This document shows positions 6,596-14,659 of a stretch of 25,702 nt of DNA, piece by piece. Position 1 is the first letter of the stretch; every line of letters begins with the position of its first letter. The stretch is taken from contig DASTSO010000013.1 of assembly GCA_035760645.1 (NCBI GenBank), positions 1-25,702 of the forward strand, given 5' to 3'. Under the pieces are notes generated by a model. It saw only the letters and a list, made by a program, of their open reading frames with translations, was not told the DNA's origin and searched no databases. This stretch comes from DASSTY01 sp035760645 (lineage in GTDB: Bacteria; Gemmatimonadota; Gemmatimonadetes; Gemmatimonadales; GWC2-71-9). The translations under genes and the position numbers were made by a program.

Positions 6596-8350
6596 ATGTC
6601 CAACGCCTTCACCGACCTCGGCCTCGCCGACCCGCTCGTCCAGTCCCTCACGGCCCTCGGCTACGAGGAGCCTACCCCGATCCAGCGCGAGGCGATCCCG
6701 CCGCTCCTCGCCGGCCGCGACCTCCTGGGCCAGGCCGCCACCGGGACCGGCAAGACCGCCGCCTTCGCCCTCCCGCTGCTGCAGCGCATCCCGCTCGCGG
6801 GGGCCGACGAGGACGCGACGCCGCGCCCCGCCGTGCTCGTCCTCGTCCCCACGCGCGAGCTCGCGATGCAGGTGGCCGAGGCGATGCACAAGTACGGCCG
6901 CACGCTCGGCATCCGGGTACTCGCCGTCTACGGCGGGCAGGCCTTCGACCAGCAGCTCCGCGCCCTGCGACGGGGCGTGCACGTCGTCGTCGCCACCCCG
7001 GGACGCGCGCTCGACCACATCCGCCGCGGCACGCTCGGGCTCGACGCGCTCCAGGCCGTGGTGCTGGACGAGGCGGACGAGATGCTCGATATGGGCTTCG
7101 CCGAGGACCTCGAGCTCATTCTCGACGCCACGCCCGCCGGGCGGCAGACGGCGCTCTTCTCCGCCACGATGCCGCCGCGCATCGCGGCGATCGCCGAGCG
7201 GCATCTCCGCGATCCCGAGCAGGTGCGGATCGCGCGCGAGACGGTCCCCGAGGGCGAGCTGCCGCGCGTGCGGCAGACGGCCTACGTCGTGCCCCGCGCG
7301 CACAAGGTCGCGGCCCTGGGCCGCGTGCTCGACCTCGAGGACCCCGCCTCGGCCATCGTCTTCTGCCGCACGCGCGGCGAGGTGGACGAGCTCGCCGAGA
7401 CGCTCGCGAGCCGCGGCTACCGCGCGGAGGCGCTGCACGGCGGGATGTCGCAGGAGCAGCGCGACCGCGTGATGAAGCGGCTGCGGAGCGGCACGGCCGA
7501 TCTCCTCATCGCCACCGACGTCGCGGCGCGCGGACTCGACGTCGAGCACCTGACGCACGTCGTCAACTTCGACGTGCCGTCGTCGCCCGCGGTGTACGTG
7601 CACCGGATCGGGCGCACCGGCCGCGCCGGCCGCGAAGGCGTGGCGATCACACTCGCCGAGCCGCGCGAGCACCGCCTGCTGCGCAACATCGAGCAGCTCA
7701 CCCGGCAGCGGATCGACGTCGCCGCGGTGCCGACGGTGGTGGAGGTGCGCGCCCGCCGGCTCGACCTCACGCGCGGTGCGGTGCGGGACGCGATCCTCCA
7801 GGGCGAGCTCGACGGCTACCGCGTCGTGGTCGAGGCGCTCGCCGACGAGTTCGATCCGATGGACATCGCGACCGCCGCCGTGAAGCTCGCTCACGAGGCG
7901 ACGCAGGGCGCGCAGGAGGACACGGCCGAGATCCCGGCCGTCGCGCCGGCGGCGGCGCGCAAGCGGGAGCGCGGCGAGCGCGGCGAGCGCGCCGAAGGCT
8001 CCGAGCGGGGCCGCGGCCCGCGGCCGCCGCGCCGGGAGCGCGGGCAGGCGGGCGGCGAAGGGGCGGCGCCGATGACACGCATCTACGTCGGCGCCGGCCG
8101 CAAGGCCAACGTCCGCCCGGGCGACCTGGTCGGGGCGATCACGAACGAGGCGGGCATCGACGCGCGCGCGATCGGCGCGATCGAGATCGCCGACGGCTTC
8201 TCCCTGGTCGAGCTCCCCGAGGACCTCGTGGATCCCGTCATCGACGCGCTCCGGCAGAGCACGATCAAGGGCCGGCGCATGACGGTGCGCCGCGAGCGCT
8301 TCCCGGCCCGGCGCGGCCCCGCGCGCCGGGCCGGCGGGCGGCCGCACTGA
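6596..8350 (+). CDS. DEAD-box ATP-dependent RNA helicase with DbpA-like RNA-binding domain
   Basis: A 584-residue helicase with all motifs in order: Q motif TPIQREAIP (Gln30), motif I AATGTGKT (47-54), PTRELA (85-90), TPGR (134-137), DEAD (158-161), SAT (189-191), then in domain 2 HGGMSQEQRD, TDVAARGLD and HRIGRTGRAG. An Arg/Glu/Gly-rich, probably disordered linker runs from about 440 to 495. The C-terminal segment TRIYVGAGRKANVRPGDLVGAITNEAGI...IGAIEIADGFSLVELPE is the DbpA/CsdA RNA-binding domain, followed by a basic Arg/Gly tail. These enzymes remodel RNA in ribosome assembly, cold response or mRNA decay; DbpA itself binds 23S rRNA, but the subgroup here cannot be fixed. Confidence 0.95.
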   Translation: MSNAFTDLGLADPLVQSLTALGYEEPTPIQREAIPPLLAGRDLLGQAATGTGKTAAFALPLLQRIPLAGADEDATPRPAVLVLVPTRELAMQVAEAMHKYGRTLGIRVLAVYGGQAFDQQLRALRRGVHVVVATPGRALDHIRRGTLGLDALQAVVLDEADEMLDMGFAEDLELILDATPAGRQTALFSATMPPRIAAIAERHLRDPEQVRIARETVPEGELPRVRQTAYVVPRAHKVAALGRVLDLEDPASAIVFCRTRGEVDELAETLASRGYRAEALHGGMSQEQRDRVMKRLRSGTADLLIATDVAARGLDVEHLTHVVNFDVPSSPAVYVHRIGRTGRAGREGVAITLAEPREHRLLRNIEQLTRQRIDVAAVPTVVEVRARRLDLTRGAVRDAILQGELDGYRVVVEALADEFDPMDIATAAVKLAHEATQGAQEDTAEIPAVAPAAARKRERGERGERAEGSERGRGPRPPRRERGQAGGEGAAPMTRIYVGAGRKANVRPGDLVGAITNEAGIDARAIGAIEIADGFSLVELPEDLVDPVIDALRQSTIKGRRMTVRRERFPARRGPARRAGGRPH

Positions 8351-8471
8351 GACCGCGGCCGCGCTGAAGGGGTCGTCGCGCCGCGTTCATCCCCGCTTCA
8401 CACTCGGTCGGCGATCTTGAGGGTGCGGGCCCCCGTCCGGCGGTCCGCCCGTCCCGCTTCGGAGCCCTCGC

Positions 8472-10358
8472 GTGACCGACTCGCCCGCCTGGCGCCGCTG
8501 GCCCAATCTGATCCCGCTCGCCGCGGCGGTCGCGCTCGCGGTGGAGGTCGCGGCGCGCCCGGTCCTCGGGCTCGGGCCGTGGCGGGTGAGCCTGGGCCTC
8601 GCGGCGCTCGTCGTCACCAGCGCGCCGCTCGTCGCGCGCACGCTGCGCGGGCTCCTGCACGGGGAGTTCGCCGCCGACGTCGTCGCCATGCTCGCCATGC
8701 TCACGGCGATCGTCTTCGACCAGCCGATCCCGGGCCTCGTCGTGGTGCTGATGCAGTCGGGCGGCGAGGCGCTCGAGCGCTACGCCGGCGGACGCGCCTC
8801 GCGCGCGGTGCGCGAGCTCGAGGCCGCGGCGCCGCGCCTCGCCCACCGGCTCGCACCCGCAGCCGGGGGCGAGGGCCCGGGCGCGGACGGCCACGGCGAG
8901 GACGGCCACGGCGAGGAGATCCCCGTCGAGGCGATCGTTCCCGGGGACCGCCTCCTCGTGCGCCCCGGCGAGCTCGTCCCCTGCGACGGCGTCGTCGTGG
9001 CGGGGAGCTCCCACGTGAACACGGCGAGTCTCACCGGCGAGCCGGTCCCGGTGCGCGTCGGCCCCGGCGCGCCCCTGATGAGCGGCAGCCTCAACGGCGA
9101 GTCGCCGCTCACCCTCGAGGCCACCGCCCGCGCGAGCGAGAGCCAGTACGAGCGCATCGTGGAGCTGGTGCGCTCGGCCCAGGCGAGCAAGGCGCCGCTC
9201 CAGCGCCTCGCCGACCGCTACGCCGTCTGGTTCACCCCCCTCACCCTCCTCGTCTGCGCCGCGGCCTGGCTCGCCACGGGCGACTCGCTGCGCGTGCTCG
9301 CGATCCTGGTGGTCGCGACGCCCTGTCCGCTCATCCTCGCCACCCCGGTGGCGATCATCGGCGGGGTGAACCGCGCCGCCCGCCACGCGATCATCTTCCG
9401 CTCGGGCGGCGCGCTCGAGCAGCTCGGCACGGTGGACGCCGCGGTGTTCGACAAGACCGGCACCCTCACCGTGGGGCGGCCGGTCGTGGCCGGGCTCGCC
9501 GTCGCGCCCGGGCAGGAGCGCGGCCCGGTGCTCGCCGCCGCGGGCGCGGTGGAGCGCGGCGCCGGGCACCTGCTGGGCCGCGTGCTCTTCGAGACGGCGC
9601 GGGCCGAGCTCGGCCCGCTGCCCGCGGCCGAGCACGTCGTGGAGGAGGCGGGACGCGGCGTGGCGGGCGAGGTGGAGGGCCGGCGCGTGCTCGTCGGAGC
9701 GCGCGGCTTCGTCGAGGAGCAGGCCCCCGCGGCCGCGGCCGATTTCGCCGCGCTGAACGGCCGGGCCGCGGGGCTGCGCGCGTTCGTGGCGATCGACGGC
9801 CGGGGGGCGGGCGTGGTGGAGTACGCCGACGCGGTCCGGCCCGAGGCCGCCGCCGCCCTGGCCGAGCTCCGCACGCTCGGACTCCGGCGCACCCTGGTCC
9901 TCTCGGGCGACGCCGCGGCCAACGTCCGCGCCCTTGCCGCCGAGCTCGGCATCGCCGAGGCGCGGGGCGACCTCCTCGCCGGCGACAAGGTGGCCGTCGT
10001 GCACGGCCTCCTCGAGCACGGCCACCGCGTCCTCATGGTGGGCGACGGCACCAACGACGCCCCCGCCCTCGGTGCGGCGACCGTGGGTGCGGCGCTCGCC
10101 GCCGGCGGTTCGGGCATCTCGGCCGAGGCGGCCGACGTCGTGCTCCTCGCGGAGGACCTGCGGCTCCTTCCCCGCGCCGTCGCGATCAGCCGGCGCACCC
10201 TGCACATCGCGCGGCAGAGCATCTGGGTGGGCCTGGGCTGCAGCGCGGTCGCCATGGCGTTCGCGGCAGTGGGCATGATCCCGCCTACCGCCGGCGCCGT
10301 ACTGCAGGAGGTGATCGACGTGGCGGTGATCCTCAACGCACTGCGCGCGGGACGCTGA
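8472..10358 (+). CDS. P1B-type heavy-metal-transporting ATPase (TPC motif)
   Basis: A 628-residue pump starting at GTG 8472, with GGAG seven bases upstream. P-type motifs: LTGEP (187-191), phosphorylated Asp327 in FDKTGT, GDGTNDAPAL (524-533) and SGD (478-480). The membrane metal motif is ATPCPLILATP (Thr283-Pro-Cys285), a TPC signature associated with group IB-5 (Nia-like Ni/Fe export) rather than the CPC of copper or zinc pumps. There is no N-terminal HMA domain. The actuator-domain approach carries an acidic His loop, DGHGEDGHGEE (139-149), from a tandem DNA duplication. The usual His-Pro of the nucleotide domain appears as GAGHLLG (His366, no Pro). The metal is unknown; expression may be constitutive, with no metal regulator nearby. 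Confidence 0.92.
   Translation: MTDSPAWRRWPNLIPLAAAVALAVEVAARPVLGLGPWRVSLGLAALVVTSAPLVARTLRGLLHGEFAADVVAMLAMLTAIVFDQPIPGLVVVLMQSGGEALERYAGGRASRAVRELEAAAPRLAHRLAPAAGGEGPGADGHGEDGHGEEIPVEAIVPGDRLLVRPGELVPCDGVVVAGSSHVNTASLTGEPVPVRVGPGAPLMSGSLNGESPLTLEATARASESQYERIVELVRSAQASKAPLQRLADRYAVWFTPLTLLVCAAAWLATGDSLRVLAILVVATPCPLILATPVAIIGGVNRAARHAIIFRSGGALEQLGTVDAAVFDKTGTLTVGRPVVAGLAVAPGQERGPVLAAAGAVERGAGHLLGRVLFETARAELGPLPAAEHVVEEAGRGVAGEVEGRRVLVGARGFVEEQAPAAAADFAALNGRAAGLRAFVAIDGRGAGVVEYADAVRPEAAAALAELRTLGLRRTLVLSGDAAANVRALAAELGIAEARGDLLAGDKVAVVHGLLEHGHRVLMVGDGTNDAPALGAATVGAALAAGGSGISAEAADVVLLAEDLRLLPRAVAISRRTLHIARQSIWVGLGCSAVAMAFAAVGMIPPTAGAVLQEVIDVAVILNALRAGR
8886..8915 (+). repeat. Exact 15-base tandem duplication in the ATPase gene
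   Basis: The unit GACGGCCACGGCGAG occurs twice back to back and encodes DGHGE-DGHGE. It is in frame and produces a His/Asp/Glu-rich loop that could bind metal. Confidence 0.9.
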
Positions 10359-10418
10359 GGCGTACCGCCCCCGCATCCCGCGCGCCGTGCTGCGACCCGG
10401 CGGAGGCCGCGCCCCCGC

Positions 10419-11375
10419 TCAGTGGGCCTGCTGGCTCGAGCGCGACGACGACGCGCCGGTGGCCGCGGTGCGGCCCTGCTCGCGGTCGCGGTCGCGGTCG
10501 TGCTCGCGGTCGTGCTCGTCCTCGCCGCCGCCGAAGAGGCGCTCCATCAGCCCGCGCTTCACCCGGAGCTGGTTGTGCACCTCCCTCACCCCCGAGCACT
10601 GCTCGGCCAGGTCCTCGGCCCGCCGCTTGGCGTCGCGGCTGTCCACGTGGCCCGTGAGGGTGACCTCCCCGTTCTGCACCTTCACCTCGATGTCGCTCGC
10701 GTCCACGTCGGGGTCGCGCGTGAGCATCTCGTTGACGTCCTCCTCGATCCGCGCATCCGCGCGCTGATAGCCGCGAGGCCCCCGCCCGTAGTGCGTGCCC
10801 TGACGCTCCAGGAAGTTGCTGCCGTAGGCCCCGCCATAGCCGCCGCCCCAGCCCTGGTAGCCGTAGGTGCCGGCGAAGCCGCCGTAGCCCGGCGAGTAGC
10901 CCTGCCCCACGCCGTAGTCGCCCCGGTTGCCCCAGGTGTCGTAGTCGCGGGCGAAGCCCGCACCGTAGGACTCCTGCGCGCCGTACCCGGACCCGTAGCC
11001 CGCATCGCGCGAGGTCCCATAGCGGCCGTAGTTGCCGGGACGGCCGAAGTCGCTCTCGTGATCCCGTGACCAGCGGCCGCTGGCGCCGCGTTCGGAGTCG
11101 CGGTCGAAATCCCGGCCGTACCCGCGGCCGTAGTCGCCCCCGTAGCGGCCGTAGTCGCCGTAGTCGCGGTCCCACTCCTGCCCGCGGCCGAAGCCCTCGG
11201 AGCGATACTCGTGGCCCAGGTAGTCCCGGGGCCGGTCGAAGCCGCGGCGGCTCCCGCCGTATTCGCCATAGCCGCCGCCGTAACCGATGTCGTAGCGGTC
11301 GCCGTAGTCGGTCCGGTACTCCATCCCCCGGTTCTCCCGCCCCTGCGACCCGTAGTCGCGATCCCTGTTCGCCAT
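10419..11375 (-). CDS. BON-domain protein with long Tyr/Gly/Arg-rich N-terminal region
   Basis: A 318-residue protein from the ATG at 11373-11375, with AAGGGAG upstream. Residues 1-203 are low complexity, rich in Gly, Tyr, Arg and Asp, with many RDYG, YGG and GYG units, and are probably disordered. Residues about 206-275 are a single BON domain: DARIEEDVNEMLTRDP, DIEVKVQNGEVTLTGHVDSR, AKRRAEDLAEQCSGVREVHNQLRV. A charged tail follows, EDEHDREHDRDRDREQGR. There is no signal peptide, which is unusual since many BON proteins (OsmY) are periplasmic; it is therefore probably cytoplasmic. BON domains bind membranes or polymers. Related Gly/Tyr-rich BON proteins occur in Gemmatimonadota and other soil bacteria, usually as stress proteins. 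It converges with the ATPase gene. Confidence 0.85.
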   Translation of the reverse strand: MANRDRDYGSQGRENRGMEYRTDYGDRYDIGYGGGYGEYGGSRRGFDRPRDYLGHEYRSEGFGRGQEWDRDYGDYGRYGGDYGRGYGRDFDRDSERGASGRWSRDHESDFGRPGNYGRYGTSRDAGYGSGYGAQESYGAGFARDYDTWGNRGDYGVGQGYSPGYGGFAGTYGYQGWGGGYGGAYGSNFLERQGTHYGRGPRGYQRADARIEEDVNEMLTRDPDVDASDIEVKVQNGEVTLTGHVDSRDAKRRAEDLAEQCSGVREVHNQLRVKRGLMERLFGGGEDEHDREHDRDRDREQGRTAATGASSSRSSQQAH

Positions 11376-11583
11376 ACCGCGCTTCTCCCTTCGACGCCGG
11401 CTGCCGGGTGCGGCCGGCCGGCGTCCCCCTGCGTGATCGGTCGGTCCTGCTCGTGAACTCCGGCCCCCGAGCTCCCTGCCCGACGGGATCCGCCGGGACC
11501 GTCTCGAGAGGCGATGCCGCAGCGGATGGCCGACCGGCGGGGGATCGTGGCCGCCTCCGACAATAGGGCGGCCCGAGGAAGCA

Positions 11584-11605
11584 GAGCGTGACGCGCCTCA
11601 CGCTC
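11584..11605. terminator. Perfect 8-bp hairpin after the SulP gene
   Basis: GAGCGTGA (11584-11591) and TCACGCTC (11598-11605) form a perfect stem with the loop CGCGCC, starting 11 bases beyond the SulP stop codon on the minus strand. No T tract follows. It may end or protect the sulP message before the BON gene 209 bases further on; nothing else is recognisable in the rest of that gap. Confidence 0.5.
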
Positions 11606-11615
11606 GGAGGGCGAG

Positions 11616-13301
11616 TCAGGCGGCGGTATCGGCGGGCGCGGCGGTGGTGGGCGCCGCGGCGGCGAGGGCGGCGTCGATCGTGGCCACGACGTTCTCCGCG
11701 CCGAGCTCCGCCCCGAGCGCCGAGCGCTCGACGGCCAGCCGCGGCTGGGCCCGCAGCTCGGCCAGGATCACCCGGGCGCCGTCCTGCCGGCTCCGGCGCA
11801 CGAGGTCGGTGAGGGTGCGGAGCCCCGTGGCGTCGATCGCCGGCACGTGGCGCATGCGGATGACGAGCACCTTGGGCTGCCGCGCCACCCGCTTCACGGC
11901 GTCCTTGAAGATCTCGGCGGCGCCGAAGAAGAAGGGCCCGTTGATCTCGTAGACCTCGACGCCGGGCGGCACGCGGCGGCGGTAGATCGCGTCCGCGTCG
12001 CTCGCGCGCTCGGCCGCCGTGCCGCGCTCGAAGGCGAGCTCGTCGGTGACGACGTCCACGTTCGTCACGTCGGCCATGCGCTTGATGAAGAGGAACGAGG
12101 CGAGCACCATCCCGACGCCGATGGCCACCGTGAGGTCCACGAGCACGGTGAGGAGGAAGGTGGTGAGCATCACGGCCGCGTCGCTCTTCGGCGCCCGGAG
12201 CTCGCGGCGGAAGACGTGCCACTCGCCCATGTGCCAGGCGACGAGGAGCAGGATGCCGGCGAGGGTGGCGAGCGGAATCAGCGCCGCCCAGCGCCCGAAG
12301 AAGAGCGTGATGCCGAGGAGCGTGAGCGCGTGCACCATGCCGGCCACCGGGGTGCGACCGCCCGCCTTGATGTTGGTCGCCGTGCGCGCGATGGCGCCGG
12401 TGGCCGGGATGCCGCCCACGAGCGGGCTCGCCAGGTTCGCCACCCCCTGCGCGACGAGCTCCATGTCGGAGCGGTGGCGCCCGCCGATCATGCCGTCCGA
12501 GACGACGGCCGAGAGCAGCGACTCGATCGCGCCGAGCGCGGCGATGGTGAAGGCGGGGCCGATGAGCGCCCGCACCTCGGCCAGCGTGAGCGACGGCATG
12601 ACCGGATGCGGCACGCCGGCGTTGATCGCGCCGAAGCGGCTCCCGATCGTCTCCACGGGCAGCTGGAAGAGCTGCACCACGGCGGTGGTCGCGAGGAGCG
12701 CGACGAACGGCGCGGGTACCCGCTTGCTCAGCCGCGGCCAGAGCAGGAGGATGAGCAGCGTCGCCCCGCAGACGCCCGCGGCCCAGGGGTTCACCGTGTC
12801 GAGGACCTGCCCGTAGGCGTGCATCCGCTCGAGGAACTCGGCCGGGACCTTGGTCATCCGGAGCCCGAGCGCGTCGCGGAACTGCTGCACGCCGATGATG
12901 ATCGCGATCCCTGCCGTGAAGCCCAGCACCACCGGATAGGGCACGAACTTCATCAGCGCGCCGAGGCGCGCGAAGCCCATCACGACGAGGATGATCCCCG
13001 CGAGGAAGGTCGCCGCGATCAGCCCGTCCACTCCGTACTGCTGGACGATGCCGTAGACGATCACGACGAAGGCGCCGGTGGGTCCGCCCACCTGGACCCG
13101 CGAGCCGCCGAGGGCGGAGATGACGAAGCCGGCGACGATGCCGGTCCACAGTCCGCGCCCCGGCGTGACGCCGCTGGCGATGGCGAAGGCGATGCAGAGC
13201 GGGAGGGCGACGATACCGACGATGACGCCGGCGGTGCAGTCGGCGGCGAGCTGCCGGCGGTCGTAGCCGCGCAGCGTGGTGAACAGCTTGGGGACGAGCA
13301 T
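11616..13301 (-). CDS. SulP family anion transporter with STAS domain
   Basis: A 561-residue protein from the ATG at 13299-13301. The SLC26/SulP core is recognisable: DCTAGVIVGIVALPLCIAFAIASG (21-44), the GGSRVQVGGPTGAFVVIVYGIV signature (65-86), GFTAGIAIIIGVQQ, FTIAALGAIESLLSAVVSDGMIG and HRSDMELVAQGVANLASPLVGGIPATGAIARTATN. About 12-14 membrane segments are followed by a cytoplasmic STAS domain (about 445-550) with IDATGLRTL, where Thr492 stands at the usual phosphorylatable position. SulP proteins carry sulfate, bicarbonate, C4-dicarboxylates or other anions; the substrate cannot be assigned. No carbonic anhydrase or sulfur-assimilation gene is adjacent. Two direct repeats lie in its promoter region. 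Confidence 0.94.
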   Translation of the reverse strand: MLVPKLFTTLRGYDRRQLAADCTAGVIVGIVALPLCIAFAIASGVTPGRGLWTGIVAGFVISALGGSRVQVGGPTGAFVVIVYGIVQQYGVDGLIAATFLAGIILVVMGFARLGALMKFVPYPVVLGFTAGIAIIIGVQQFRDALGLRMTKVPAEFLERMHAYGQVLDTVNPWAAGVCGATLLILLLWPRLSKRVPAPFVALLATTAVVQLFQLPVETIGSRFGAINAGVPHPVMPSLTLAEVRALIGPAFTIAALGAIESLLSAVVSDGMIGGRHRSDMELVAQGVANLASPLVGGIPATGAIARTATNIKAGGRTPVAGMVHALTLLGITLFFGRWAALIPLATLAGILLLVAWHMGEWHVFRRELRAPKSDAAVMLTTFLLTVLVDLTVAIGVGMVLASFLFIKRMADVTNVDVVTDELAFERGTAAERASDADAIYRRRVPPGVEVYEINGPFFFGAAEIFKDAVKRVARQPKVLVIRMRHVPAIDATGLRTLTDLVRRSRQDGARVILAELRAQPRLAVERSALGAELGAENVVATIDAALAAAAPTTAAPADTAA

Positions 13302-13365
13302 CCTGGAGGTGACTTCCGGCGACGAGAGCGCCCGCGGGGGCACGGGCAAACGAACGGCCGCCGGA

Positions 13366-13416
13366 ATTTTAACGTGCTTTCGTGAAGCCAGCCCAAAGAT
13401 TTCGTGAAGCCGGCCC
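13366..13416 (-). promoter_or_regulatory. SulP upstream region: -10 and paired direct repeats
   Basis: On the plus strand TTTCGTGAAGCCAGCCC (13378-13394) and TTTCGTGAAGCCGGCCC (13400-13416) are 17-base direct repeats with one mismatch, 22 bases apart. On the minus strand they lie directly upstream of a -10-like TAAAAT (13366-13371), which would start transcription about 58 bases before the SulP ATG. The repeats overlap the expected -35 region, as for an activator or repressor binding two sites about two helical turns apart. No consensus -35 is present. Confidence 0.5.
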
Positions 13417-13441
13417 CCGCCCGGCGCGGCCCCCGTGGGGG

Positions 13442-14658
<1,217 letters not shown>

Positions 14659-14659
<1 letters not shown>

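Noticed and set aside
6056..8347. 763-residue open frame on the minus strand opposite the helicase
   Set aside because: It is the antisense of a gene with complete helicase motifs; its Arg/Asp/His/Gly-rich text is the usual by-product of high GC.
10481..10519. Repeated CGGTCG/TGCTCG hexamers
   Set aside because: They encode the DRDRDREHDREHD tail of the BON protein; the repetition is explained by the protein composition.
13430..13441. CCCCC-GT-GGGGG palindrome next to the P1 peptidase stop
   Set aside because: The usable stem is only about four pairs with a tight loop; likely chance in GC-rich sequence.
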